A DNA stretch of 47,311 bases from Acidobacteriota bacterium (GCA_019639255.1 JAHBSF010000002.1:92501-139811), one strand, 5' to 3'; positions 25,659 to 33,393 are shown, counted from the first letter of the stretch. Program-made: numbers and translations. The notes: generated from the sequence alone by a model not told the origin.

Positions 25659-25699
25659 AATCTAGGTCAGAAGGCGGATTTGCACAGTGACTTAAGTCA
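25659..25699 (-). promoter_or_regulatory. FNR/NnrR-like site with class II promoter for scdA
   Basis: The perfect palindrome TGACTTAAGTCA (25688-25699) has the TGAC-N4-GTCA core of FNR/CRP-family sites. On the minus strand TAGATT at 25664-25659 falls exactly at -12 to -7 if the site is centred at -41.5, the canonical class II geometry. Transcription would start near 25652, about 100 bases before scdA. The site is also about 43 bp before the plus-strand hemerythrin ATG, so it could serve both directions. Confidence 0.6.
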
Positions 25700-25736
25700 T
25701 ACCTGCAACGGTTTATTGAATGCTAAAAATCCGGAT

Positions 25737-26231
25737 ATGACTCCTGATGCGGCGACGTTCCGGGAAATCGAACTGGAACACGAAGAACTCAATGAACTTT
25801 TTCTGGCGCACCAGGAAGCCCTGCTTGCGCTCGATCTGCAACTGGCCGATGCACGGCTGGACAATTACGTGCAGAGACTGCTGCGCCATATGGCGTTTGA
25901 GGAAGAACACCTGATCCCGGTTTACGTTCGGGTTGGGACCGTGCCGGGCGGCCCGGTAGAGTTTTTTACCGGCGAGCACGCGCGTATGCGGGAATTTCTG
26001 GAGCGCTTTCGCGGCGCGATTGAAGACCTGCGCAGCAACTTTTCCGCCGACGCTTCGGCGCACGGGCGCAGGGTGATTGCGTTGTTTGACGCCGAAGCCG
26101 CTTACAAGAGCCTCGTCGAACACCACCACATGCGCGAGGGCAATCTCTTCTTTCCGGCGCTCGAAAGCGCAGCCACGCACGAGGAAAAGAAGCAGTTGCT
26201 GGAACGCTTTCACCGGGAGAGAAGATCGTGA
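25737..26231 (+). CDS. Hemerythrin-like HHE-domain protein
   Basis: A 164-residue four-helix bundle with the hemerythrin pattern: EIELEHEELNELF, RHMAFEEEHLIPVY, FTGEHARMREFL, and VEHHHMREGNLFFPAL near the end, which supply the di-iron ligands. Such proteins bind oxygen or nitric oxide. The frame is open back to 25584, but the upstream part covers the FNR-like palindrome and has no family resemblance, so ATG 25737 is chosen. There is no ribosome site, and the TAAAAA sequence at 25724 would put the start of transcription at or next to the ATG, so the message may be leaderless. The stop overlaps the next gene by GTGA. Confidence 0.82.
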   Translation: MTPDAATFREIELEHEELNELFLAHQEALLALDLQLADARLDNYVQRLLRHMAFEEEHLIPVYVRVGTVPGGPVEFFTGEHARMREFLERFRGAIEDLRSNFSADASAHGRRVIALFDAEAAYKSLVEHHHMREGNLFFPALESAATHEEKKQLLERFHRERRS

Positions 26232-27025
26232 GCGCACGCTCGGCGTTGATGCTGCCCCGCGAGCACGGGGCGTGGGCGATGCTCGCCGTATCGTATCTGC
26301 TGGGCGTGCTTGTGGGAGCGCGGTTCGATGCGGCGATTGCGGCGCTCGGCGCGTCGGCTCTGTTTGTATTCATTTCGCGCGAATCGCTGCTTTCCTGGCG
26401 GCGGGCGCAGCGGCGCGGCAGAGATGCACAACGCGCGGGACGCCTGTTTGTCGCGTATATTGCGCTTGCAGTTGCAGCGGGATTGCCGCTTTTGTGGACC
26501 GATTATTTTTGGAACCTTGCGCCGCTTGCGGCTGCGGCTGCTGCGCTGCTTGTTTTTAACGGAGAGCAGGGCGCGCAGCTCGAAGACCGCACGATCGGCA
26601 ACGAACTGCTTGCAATAGCCGGAATCACGCTGCTTGCGCCCGCTGTATACTGCGCAGCGCGCGGCGGCTGGCAATGGGAAGCCTTTGCGTTGTGGATGAT
26701 TTCGGCGGCCTATTTTGCGAGCAGCGTTTTTTACGTCAAGCTGCGCGTACTCGATGCACACGCCCGAAAAGCGGATGCGCGCAACCGTGTTCGGCGCTTC
26801 TGTTTCGGGTATCACGCCTCGCTGCTTGCGGCGCTCGTACTGCTGGCCGTTACGGAAAGGCTCTCGGTTTTTGCCGTCGTTGCATTCGCCCCGGTGCTGT
26901 GGCGCGCGTTTCTGGCCGTCGTGCGCCCGGTGCGCGAGCTGAACCTGAGGCGCATCGGTATGCTCGAAATTGCATATTCGGCCGTATTTCTTGCCGCGGT
27001 CGCGATTGCGTTTCGCGCCGGGTAG
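26228..27025 (+). CDS. ywiC: YwiC-like integral membrane protein
   Basis: A 265-residue, strongly hydrophobic protein with eight or so helices and the N-terminal YwiC signature LPREHGAWAMLAVSYLLG. Its biochemical role is unknown. In Bacillus subtilis ywiC lies within the nitrate respiration region between fnr and narGHJI, and here it again lies beside nitrogen-oxide genes and shares a promoter region with the scdA cluster. It starts with GTG 26228 in a GTGA overlap with the hemerythrin gene, so the two are translated together. The final frame ends 18 bp before a palindrome copy. Confidence 0.85.
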   Translation: MSARSALMLPREHGAWAMLAVSYLLGVLVGARFDAAIAALGASALFVFISRESLLSWRRAQRRGRDAQRAGRLFVAYIALAVAAGLPLLWTDYFWNLAPLAAAAAALLVFNGEQGAQLEDRTIGNELLAIAGITLLAPAVYCAARGGWQWEAFALWMISAAYFASSVFYVKLRVLDAHARKADARNRVRRFCFGYHASLLAALVLLAVTERLSVFAVVAFAPVLWRAFLAVVRPVRELNLRRIGMLEIAYSAVFLAAVAIAFRAG

Positions 27026-27040
27026 AAAGCCGGCGTAGGA

Positions 27041-27174
27041 GAAAGAAGAGATAACGGAACAAACGGAATAAGACGGAAACTACGGAAATATTCAACTATT
27101 CCGTAATTTTCGTTTCATTTCGTTTGTTCCGTTATCTCTCTTTTATGCCCCGAAGTCGTGTGGTTTGATTTAGA
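27041..27174. repeat. Intergenic palindrome with shoulder sequence
   Basis: The palindrome (27041-27143) begins GAAAGAAGAGATAACGGAAC and ends in the matching TTCCGTTATCTCTC. It is followed at 27147-27174 by a shoulder, GCCCCGAAGTCGTGTGGTTT and a few more bases, which recurs as its reverse complement at 32781 and 47212. Bases 27175-27290 hold no gene that I can recognise. Confidence 0.9.
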
Positions 27175-27290
27175 CCGAAAAGTATGGATAATCGCCCGCG
27201 AACGAGCAGTCGCCCTTGGGTTTTCAAACCGGATCGTAAACGGAAAACTTTATGAATATAAAATGATGTTGCGCTGCCAGACGCCAGCCG

Positions 27291-27344
27291 AACTAACGCT
27301 CAACCGGAGCGCAGACAGTGCACCCGGTTAGCTCGGTGTTATAC
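27291..27344. other. attC-like recombination site remnant
   Basis: The stretch has the layout of an integron attC site: CTAAC (R'') at 27293, then CTCAACCGGAGCGC (L''), a short loop, GCACCCGGTTAGC (L') and GTTAT (R') at 27338. The two L arms pair imperfectly through AACCGG/CCGGTT. It directly precedes the beta-lactamase gene. No integrase is in the window and attC sites are poorly conserved, so a covariance-model search is needed. Confidence 0.45.
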
Positions 27345-27371
27345 CGCATAAACAAACTGGAGTTGCACAAC

Positions 27372-28262
27372 ATGCAGAAGAACTGGCTCAGTCTGTGGAT
27401 CATCCTCGTGGGCGCATTTGTTGCGGTCATCGGCTCTGCCGGCGCCGTGTATGCCCAAGCCAATGCTGATTGGACCGAACCATTTCCGCCGTTCAAAATC
27501 GCGGGGAATCTCTACTATGTGGGCAGCAAGGGCCTCGCCAACTATTTGATCACCACCCCGGAAGGCCACATCCTTATCAATAGCGATCTTGAAGAGAACG
27601 TCTCTCTTATCCGGGCAAGTATCGAGAGTCTTGGATTCAAGTTCACTGACATCAAAATCCTGCTCATCAGCCACGCGCACTGGGATCACAACGCCGCCAG
27701 CGACACCATCAAGAAGCTGACTGGCGCGAAGTACATGGTCATGGAAGCCGACGTTTCGGTCGTCGAATCGGGCGGCAAGACGGACTTTCAGTATGGCAAT
27801 GTTCCTGCAGCCCGCTACACACCCACAAAGGTAGATCGCGTGCTGCACGATGGGGATGAGGTCAGGTTAGGGGGCGCCGTCCTGGTGGCGCATCTCACGC
27901 CCGGCCACACGAAAGGCTGCACAACGTGGACGATGAAGGCGCAGGAAGCCGGTCAGACCTACAACGTTGTGATCATTGGCAGCCCCAATGTGAATCCCGG
28001 CTACCGGCTCGTGAACAACGCCGCCTATCCTACGATTGCGGCGGATTACGAAAAGATGTTCCGCGTCTTGAAATCCCTGCCGTGCGATATCTTTCTGGGA
28101 GCGCATGGCGGTTACTTCGATCTCGAGACGAAATACGCGCGGCTGAAGAAGAGCGGTCTGGCGGCCTTCGTCGATCCTGAAGGCTACAAGAAGTTTGTGA
28201 CCGACAAGGAACAGGCGTTCAAGACCGAGCTCGCAAAGCAAAGATCGGCTCCAGGGAAATGA
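27372..28262 (+). CDS. Subclass B3 metallo-beta-lactamase
   Basis: A 296-residue secreted zinc hydrolase. A signal peptide (LWIILVGAFVAVIGSAGAVYA) is followed by the metallo-beta-lactamase fold. All six B3 ligands are visible: H101, H103, D105 and H106 in SHAHWDHNAAS, H179 in HLTPGHTKGCTTW and H245 in FLGAHGGYFDL. NYLITTPEGHILINSDLEE and GSPNVNPGYRLV are also B3-like, so hydrolysis of beta-lactams in the periplasm is likely, though activity is unproven. ATG 27372 is chosen so that the signal peptide is intact. The gene follows an attC-like site. It lies in an island of unrelated plus-strand genes, suggesting acquisition. Confidence 0.92.
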   Translation: MQKNWLSLWIILVGAFVAVIGSAGAVYAQANADWTEPFPPFKIAGNLYYVGSKGLANYLITTPEGHILINSDLEENVSLIRASIESLGFKFTDIKILLISHAHWDHNAASDTIKKLTGAKYMVMEADVSVVESGGKTDFQYGNVPAARYTPTKVDRVLHDGDEVRLGGAVLVAHLTPGHTKGCTTWTMKAQEAGQTYNVVIIGSPNVNPGYRLVNNAAYPTIAADYEKMFRVLKSLPCDIFLGAHGGYFDLETKYARLKKSGLAAFVDPEGYKKFVTDKEQAFKTELAKQRSAPGK

Positions 28263-28367
28263 TCAATGAGTGCATGGTGCGGCCTGACATCCAATCCAGC
28301 GCAGCGCCCCCAACAGAGGCTTCGATTACGCGTCTTTTATCTCTTACTTTGCACAGGAGGAATGTTG

Positions 28368-28904
28368 ATGCGACGATTTGTTACCGTAGTCCTGCTCAGC
28401 GCAGTAGTGTCATTCGGCAGCGGTCACGCTGCCCAAGCGCCGGACCCGGCTGTCGCGCAGGCAGCGCTCGCGCGCCTGGACTTCATGGTCGGACGCTGGC
28501 GGGGAGAAGCGTGGCAGATTCGCGGCAGCGAGCGCGTGCAAACGCAAATGCTCGAAACCGTTGAGCGGAAGCTGGGTGGCGCCGTTCTGCTCGTCGAGGG
28601 TCGCGGAACGATTGCAGCACCCGGGGCCGAGGATCGCGTGGTCCATCATGCTCTGGGCGTGATCTCTTTCGACTCGAGGACCGGCAAGTACACGATGCGA
28701 TCCTATCTCGCGACCGGGCAGTCGGGCGATTTCGATCTGACGCTTGTGGATGGCGGTGTAAGTTGGACCCGTGAGGCGCCTGGAGGCCGGGTTCGCAACA
28801 CGGCGCACTTCACGGAGAACGAGTGGCGCGAGATCGGCGAGTTTTCATCTGACGGAACCGCGTGGAGGCAGATTATGGAGTTTCGGCTGAAGCGCCAGCC
28901 ATGA
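28368..28904 (+). CDS. Exported lipocalin-like protein (DUF1579-like)
   Basis: A 178-residue protein with a signal peptide (FVTVVLLSAVVSFGSGHAAQA). The mature part looks like an eight-to-ten-strand barrel: LDFMVGRWRGEAWQ at the start, the middle GVISFDSRTGKYTMRSYLA and the end with NEWREIGEFSSDGTAWRQIM. I associate the GRW.GE opening with DUF1579 and related lipocalin-like proteins of unknown function; the exact family is not certain. ATG 28368 is chosen because GGAGG lies seven bases upstream. It follows the beta-lactamase gene by 105 bp and may share its cassette. Confidence 0.65.
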   Translation: MRRFVTVVLLSAVVSFGSGHAAQAPDPAVAQAALARLDFMVGRWRGEAWQIRGSERVQTQMLETVERKLGGAVLLVEGRGTIAAPGAEDRVVHHALGVISFDSRTGKYTMRSYLATGQSGDFDLTLVDGGVSWTREAPGGRVRNTAHFTENEWREIGEFSSDGTAWRQIMEFRLKRQP

Positions 28905-29026
28905 TACTCGCGGTCAGCGGCCTAACGAATGTCCCAGTACACCTGTAACAAGTTGCTGCATCAGACCGGGGCCGCATTACGGCTTTTCCGAGTTCGCATC
29001 TTCTCTTTCGTCGATTGGAGGAATCA

Positions 29027-29635
29027 ATGCAGATTACCCAGATGATCGAAGCAGTTCAGAAGAAGCTGAAGATTCAGGTTGATGGGAAAGCAGGCGCCGA
29101 GACGTGGGGTGCGATCTACGCAGCGATAGTTAAACCGACAATAGGGGGAGTTGCGCCCCATCTGGCGATCTCGAAGGTTGACGAACGAAGCGAGAAGCAC
29201 ATCGCAACGTTGCTGCCCGAGGTGCAGCCCATTGCTCGCGCGCTTGTTCAGAAGGCGGCGGCGAATGGCATCAACATCAAGATCATCAGCGGTCTTAGAA
29301 CTTACGCCGAACAGGATGCGCTCTACGCCAAAGGCCGAACAGCTCCAGGCCCGAAGGTGACCAACGCCCGCGGAGGATACTCGAATCACAACTTCGGCAT
29401 AGCCTTTGATATAGGTGTTTTCTCTGGAACCAGCTACCTGCCGGAATCTCCAAAGTACAAGGCGGTTGGTGTACTCGGCATGGATCTTGGCTTAGAGTGG
29501 GGCGGAAACTGGACGTCCATAGTTGACCAGCCCCACTTTCAACTTCGGCCTGTCTGGGCAGCAGCGATGAAGGAACGGGACATGTTGGCCGAGTTTCGCA
29601 GTCGTGTTGCCGGCAGCCAGCCGCTCTTCGCCTGA
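29027..29635 (+). CDS. M15-family peptidoglycan L,D/D,D-peptidase with partial binding domain
   Basis: A 202-residue protein of the VanY/CwlK/T5-endolysin type. The first 45 residues look like a short peptidoglycan-binding motif (VQKKLKIQVDGKAGAETWGA). The M15 zinc site is seen in SGLRTYAEQDALYAKGRT, SNHNFGIAFDIG (His and Asp ligands) and the final His in DQPHFQLRP. There is no signal peptide. It would cleave peptide cross-bridges or stems; a phage-endolysin origin is possible given the lack of export signal. GGAGG lies five bases before ATG 29027. A CTAAC-containing attC-like half site follows immediately. Confidence 0.87.
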   Translation: MQITQMIEAVQKKLKIQVDGKAGAETWGAIYAAIVKPTIGGVAPHLAISKVDERSEKHIATLLPEVQPIARALVQKAAANGINIKIISGLRTYAEQDALYAKGRTAPGPKVTNARGGYSNHNFGIAFDIGVFSGTSYLPESPKYKAVGVLGMDLGLEWGGNWTSIVDQPHFQLRPVWAAAMKERDMLAEFRSRVAGSQPLFA

Positions 29636-29643
29636 CCGGCGCC

Positions 29644-29672
29644 GCCTAACCTCTCGGTCAACCGGATTCGAT
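29644..29672. other. attC-like half site
   Basis: GCCTAACCTCTCGGTCAACC follows the M15 gene by eight bases and resembles the R''-L'' half of an attC site. No matching GTTA-type right half is visible before the half palindrome at 29809, so the site is decayed or truncated. Bases 29673-29808 show no gene. Confidence 0.35.
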
Positions 29673-29808
29673 ACGGCTGACGGCGCGCCGCACCGGAGCA
29701 GATCTCGAAGAATGCCCTGGGCATCCCCACTGGATTTATGCTGAGCCGGGGTGGGAGGCGGTTGCTCCAAATATACTCGCCCGGATGAAGCTCCTGCCGG
29801 CAACCCCA

Positions 29809-29845
29809 CGGAAAAGTTGAATATTTCCGTAGTTTCCGTCTTATT
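29809..29845. repeat. Half palindrome
   Basis: CGGAAAAGTTGAATATTTCC and the following GTAGTTTCCGTCTTATT match the central and right part of the palindrome at 5491-5590, but no left arm is present. Confidence 0.7.
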
Positions 29846-29886
29846 GGTAATGCTCCATTAAAGTGTGCTTGCTCGCGATCTTTGAT

Positions 29887-30182
29887 AATTACAGCGGTTT
29901 TGATTTTGGTGTTCAGTACTCTGTAAACAAAGTTTTTGAGTTTTTCAGCCGCGGAGCGGCGAAAGATCTGTAGCCTGGTGCGTGAGCGCCAGCTCAGCAG
30001 AAAAAAAAGGTTCAAGCCCTGAAAGGGCGAAAGATCTTCCGCCCCTCCGGGGCTGGCGCCGCTTCTCTGCACCGACCCAGGGCTCGCCGCCCTGGGCTAC
30101 AGATCTTTCGCCGCTTTGCGGCTGAAAAACTCAAAAACTTTGTTTACAGAGTACTGAACACCAAATCGAAACCGCTGTAATT
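29887..30182. repeat. Complete 296-bp inverted-repeat element (MITE-like)
   Basis: The ends are AATTACAGCGGTTT and AAACCGCTGTAATT, and near-perfect complementarity continues for about 85 bases on each side, through the block with CAGTACTCTGTAAACAAAG and up to GGCGAAAGATCTGTAGC. The centre carries smaller hairpins such as AGCCCTGAAAGGGCG and GCCCCTCCGGGGC. It has no coding capacity. It resembles a miniature inverted-repeat element moved by a transposase encoded elsewhere. A half copy lies at 4969. Confidence 0.85.
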
Positions 30183-30317
30183 GCCGACGGGTTGATCGCT
30201 GCGACCCCACTCATTCATAACGAAGCGCTCATTACCAGGAATCAGCATGATTTCCGTTTCATGTTCATGCGTGGTAGAAATTTTCTGATAGGGATCAGTC
30301 AGGCCACTCCTGGTTTT
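30144..30317 (-). pseudogene. Unidentified gene fragment cut by the inverted-repeat element
   Basis: On the minus strand an open frame reads GLTDPYQKISTTHEHETEIM and then LIPGNERFVMNEWGRSDQPV before entering the inverted-repeat element, where it stops. The composition looks like real protein, there is no convincing start, and the end is foreign, so it appears to be the remnant of a gene interrupted by the element. I do not recognise the family. Confidence 0.3.
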
Positions 30318-30357
30318 TCAATATCTCCTTGTCGTCAATTGCAAACGGAGCAAAATA

Positions 30358-30978
30358 ATGAGTGAGGATGATTATCAGCGAATTGTCGCGCAGGTATTGC
30401 ACAGTGCCGCCCAGCCAATGATTGCAACCGATACTGGTGTGGAAGCTGCGCAGAAAATTGGAGAGCTGGCGGCTCAGGAAGAGGTTGAATGGGCAGTGGC
30501 GGGCGGACTGGCAATGCACTTGTATGGAAGCCCACGTTTAACGAAAGATGTGGATATTATTGCCTCAGAGCACTTATCGCTGACGCCGCAACGTAGACTG
30601 ACATTTGGCGACAGTAGCTATGGGCTGCAGGTCGGCAAATATGCCGTCCAGATTGGCTGGATTGTGCGCAACGATGGCTATCAGAAATATTATCGCGCGG
30701 CTTTGAAAGATGCGATCAGGCTGCCCAACGGGCTACGCATTGTGACGCCTGAATGGTTGGTAATTCTAAAGTTCAATGCCGGACGGCAGAAAGACCTTGA
30801 TGACATCGTCTTCTTACTCAGGCAGCCGAAACTGGTTGATCGCCCTACGGTCAAACAAAAAGTGGTTGAAACAGCAGGCGAGGATGTGTGGCTGGCAATG
30901 TTGTCCGGCTTTCGCCGCTTATGCGATTTAGCTGATAGTAAGACGACGGAACCAGGCAAGTATTATGACCAGGATTAG
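30358..30978 (+). CDS. Nucleotidyltransferase-fold protein (AbiEii/MNT-like)
   Basis: A 206-residue protein. The nucleotidyltransferase core is visible as EWAVAGGLAMHLYGSPRLTK followed by DVDII, giving the G-G...D-x-D metal-binding pattern. A second conserved patch is LKFNAGRQKDLDDIVFLL. Family members include antitoxin-type nucleotidyltransferases and AbiEii-like toxins, but no partner gene is next to it, so a role is not assigned. GGAG sits seven bases before ATG 30358. The gene is visibly less GC-rich than its surroundings, which supports recent acquisition. Confidence 0.75.
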   Translation: MSEDDYQRIVAQVLHSAAQPMIATDTGVEAAQKIGELAAQEEVEWAVAGGLAMHLYGSPRLTKDVDIIASEHLSLTPQRRLTFGDSSYGLQVGKYAVQIGWIVRNDGYQKYYRAALKDAIRLPNGLRIVTPEWLVILKFNAGRQKDLDDIVFLLRQPKLVDRPTVKQKVVETAGEDVWLAMLSGFRRLCDLADSKTTEPGKYYDQD

Positions 30979-31064
30979 CGCCGGAGAAAGCAGGGTGCGC
31001 CCTACTGATCTGACGGCGAAGTTGGCTAAGCCATGTATTTTCATAAGCCATTGTGCTGGTATCG

Positions 31065-31099
31065 AACAACGCGGCCCGGTCAACTCCGGCGTTAGGCGG
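31065..31099. other. attC-like half site
   Basis: AACAACGCGGCCCGGTCAAC then TCCGGCGTTAGGC ends in GCGTTAGGC, the form of the right (R') end of an attC site. A matching left half is not clear. It lies between the nucleotidyltransferase and hydrolase genes. Confidence 0.4.
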
Positions 31100-31161
31100 C
31101 GCGGATGGCGCACCGTGCGACTAGGGCCATGGCTGCTTTCGACGCCAGGGGAGGATCTGAC

Positions 31162-32070
31162 ATGACGCGCATAATCTCCACCGCGTTCACCGGACTTGGC
31201 CCGGGCGAAGGGTTTATCGAGGTTGAAGGGGGGCGTGTGTGGTATCGCATCGTCGGTTCCGGCGACGCAACGCCCCTTCTGCTGCTTCACGGCGGTCCCG
31301 GGGCGCCGAGCTATTACCTGAACCCCCTTGAAAAGGTATCCGAAGACCGGCCCGTTATCTTCTACGATCAGTTGGGCGCGGGCCGCTCAGATCGGCCCAC
31401 TGATTCTGCACTGTGGAGCGTCGACCGTTTTGTCAGGGAACTGGCGCAAGTTCGAGACGCACTTGATTTGGATGAGGTCCATATTCTCGGGCACTCGTGG
31501 GGAAGTATGCTGGCGGTCGAGTATATGCTGACGAATCCCCATGGCGTTGAAAGTCTCATTCTTGCCAGCCCGGCGCTAAGCGTCCGTCGTTGGGCAGACG
31601 ACGCCGAGCGTCTGCTTGCCGATCTTCCTGCGTCAGTACAAGAAGCAATAGCGAGTCATGAAGGCGCAGGAACGACGGACTCCGCGGAATATCAGGAGGC
31701 AACGATGGAGTACTACCGTCGATATCTTTCCAGATCGGATCCGTGGTCGCCTGATCTTGAAGCCACATTCCAGAACTTCAATGCAGAAATCTACGGACTG
31801 ATGTGGGGCCCAAGCGAGTTCACAGCCACGGGTTTGCTGAAAGACTATGAGCGCGAAGACGTCCTGTCCGATCTCGCGCTCCCTATTCTGTTCACAGCCG
31901 GCAGACACGACGAAGCGACGCCGGAGACAGCAGCGCATTTCCATAGCCTTGCGCCGAACTCTCAAATAGCGATCTTCGAGAATAGTGCGCATATGACGAT
32001 GCTGGACGAACCTGATGAATACGTCGCGGCTATTCGTGCGTTTCTTAACGAACTCGAACAATCACAATGA
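31162..32070 (+). CDS. Proline iminopeptidase-like alpha/beta hydrolase (S33)
   Basis: A 302-residue serine hydrolase. LLLLHGGPGAPSYYL gives the oxyanion-hole HGGPG motif, HILGHSWGSMLAVEY the nucleophile elbow (GHSWGS), and the acid and base are in FTAGRHDEATPE and ENSAHMTMLDEP. The cap domain lies between. Members release N-terminal proline or hydrolyse amides and esters; substrate is not predictable. GGGGAGG lies before ATG 31162, so this start is preferred to an upstream ATG at 31105. There is no signal peptide, so it is cytoplasmic. It follows an attC-like half site. Confidence 0.9.
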   Translation: MTRIISTAFTGLGPGEGFIEVEGGRVWYRIVGSGDATPLLLLHGGPGAPSYYLNPLEKVSEDRPVIFYDQLGAGRSDRPTDSALWSVDRFVRELAQVRDALDLDEVHILGHSWGSMLAVEYMLTNPHGVESLILASPALSVRRWADDAERLLADLPASVQEAIASHEGAGTTDSAEYQEATMEYYRRYLSRSDPWSPDLEATFQNFNAEIYGLMWGPSEFTATGLLKDYEREDVLSDLALPILFTAGRHDEATPETAAHFHSLAPNSQIAIFENSAHMTMLDEPDEYVAAIRAFLNELEQSQ

Positions 32071-32125
32071 GTGGTGTGTGAGAAGGGCAACCACTGGCCG
32101 ACGAGAGGCAACATTACAAAAAGCC

Positions 32126-32160
32126 AGATAATGGAACAAATGAAATGAAACGGAATTTAT
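32126..32160. repeat. Degenerate half palindrome
   Basis: AGATAATGGAACAAATGAAA and the following TGAAACGGAATTT match the left arm of the palindromes at 5491 and 47238 with several changes. No right arm is seen. Confidence 0.5.
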
Positions 32161-32243
32161 AGGTGTACCGGGACATTTTGCGCCTGGCGTCAGACCGACG
32201 AAGTCTGAGTTGCTGGGCATACAGGTAACCGAGGAGACAGCGT

Positions 32244-32708
32244 ATGGATCGGAAAGAACTATTACTCAGCCCACTCGCTTACATGCCGCCGCCGCGGTTG
32301 CTCGCCGATCTTGAGCCGGGCGACGCCGCTCGCGTTATACCAGGAGCGACGCACTCGATCGTGGAGATCCTCGCTCACCTCGTCTTCTGGCAGTCGTGGT
32401 TTCTCGACCGTTGTGCCGGTGATGCAAGACCGATAGTCGCTCGGGCGTCGCAGGGGTGGCCGCCGGCAAGCGCCGAGGCCTGGGAAACGCTGCGCGCACA
32501 GTTCCTCGGGGATCTTCAGCGGGCTGCCGAGTGGCCAGGTGATGGGCTCGTTGCGCCCGCGATCGAGATCCCGGGAATGGCGCATTACACTATCACTGAT
32601 GCGTTGACGCACCTCGCAGTCCACAATGCGCATCACCTCGGACAGATCGTTACGATGCGGCAAGTGCTTGGGGTTTGGCCTCCGCCGGAGGGGAGCTGGA
32701 CCTGGTAG
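32244..32708 (+). CDS. DinB-like metal-dependent four-helix protein
   Basis: A 154-residue protein of the DinB/YfiT superfamily. The metal-binding histidines are in HSIVEILAHLVFWQSWF and HLAVHNAHHLGQI, which give the usual His triad. Family members include thiol-dependent transferases, but most are of unknown function. GAGGAG lies before ATG 32244. It is the last gene of the island; no partner is evident. Confidence 0.85.
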   Translation: MDRKELLLSPLAYMPPPRLLADLEPGDAARVIPGATHSIVEILAHLVFWQSWFLDRCAGDARPIVARASQGWPPASAEAWETLRAQFLGDLQRAAEWPGDGLVAPAIEIPGMAHYTITDALTHLAVHNAHHLGQIVTMRQVLGVWPPPEGSWTW

Positions 32709-32780
32709 CGTACTCGCGATTGGGGGGGCGGCACCACTACTACTTTGTGCGCAAGCCGGTCAACGGCGAGGGCGCCGTTC

Positions 32781-32908
32781 AAATCAAACCACACGCCTTC
32801 AGGACATAAAACAGAGATAACGGAACAAACGAAAATAGACGGAACATACGGAAATATTCAACTTTTCCGTATGTTCCGTCTTTTTTCGTTTGTTCCGTTA
32901 TCTCTTTC
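32781..32908. repeat. Shoulder sequence plus palindrome
   Basis: The shoulder AAATCAAACCACACGCCTTC (32781-32807) repeats the reverse complement of 27147-27174. It is followed by the palindrome with CAGAGATAACGGAACAAACG on the left and CGTTTGTTCCGTTATCTCT on the right, and an inner TACGGAAATATTCAACTTTTCCGTA hairpin. Together with the copy at 27041 it frames the island in inverted orientation. Confidence 0.9.
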
Positions 32909-33012
32909 TTCTGCGGCCCTGTTTGGGGTAAAATTCCCGGTCGCTTTGCTTGGCGCGGATCATCGGTATGTCCGCGTGCAGATCCGTCCCGTAGAAGAGG
33001 ATTTCAGGAAGA

Positions 33013-33393
33013 ATGGGCATAGAGAGCATTCAAACCGCCGATGCGCCCCAGGCTATAGGGCCTTATTCGCAGGCGGTCAGGGCGGGTGGATTTGTTTTCG
33101 CTTCGGGGCAGATACCGCTCGATCCTTCTACGATGCAGATCGTCGAGGGCGACATAGGCCGGCAGACCGAAAGGGTGCTGGAGAATCTGAAGGCGGTGCT
33201 GAGTGCGGCGGGCAGTTCGCTCGAACGTGTTGTGAAGACGACGGTATATCTGGCGGATATGGGCGATTTTGCAGCGATGAACGATGTGTACGGGCGGTAT
33301 TTCGGCGCAGCAAGGCCGGCGCGCTCTACGGTGCAGGCCGCGCGTTTGCCGCGCGATGCACGCATCGAGATCGATGTAATCGCGCTTGCGTAG
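33013..33393 (+). CDS. ridA: RidA/YjgF-family enamine/imine deaminase
   Basis: A 126-residue RidA protein. The signatures are [48 protein letters not shown] and the closing [20 protein letters not shown], which carries the conserved arginine that binds the carboxylate of the substrate. RidA hydrolyses 2-aminoacrylate and other reactive enamines from PLP enzymes. AGGAAGA precedes ATG 33013. A TAAAAT about 80 bp upstream (32929) could be its -10 box, but no good -35 is visible. Confidence 0.95.
   Translation: MGIESIQTADAPQAIGPYSQAVRAGGFVFASGQIPLDPSTMQIVEGDIGRQTERVLENLKAVLSAAGSSLERVVKTTVYLADMGDFAAMNDVYGRYFGAARPARSTVQAARLPRDARIEIDVIALA

Noticed and set aside
27150-32800. A complete integron
   Set aside because: No tyrosine recombinase/IntI gene and no attI site are visible; only attC-like remnants support the idea.
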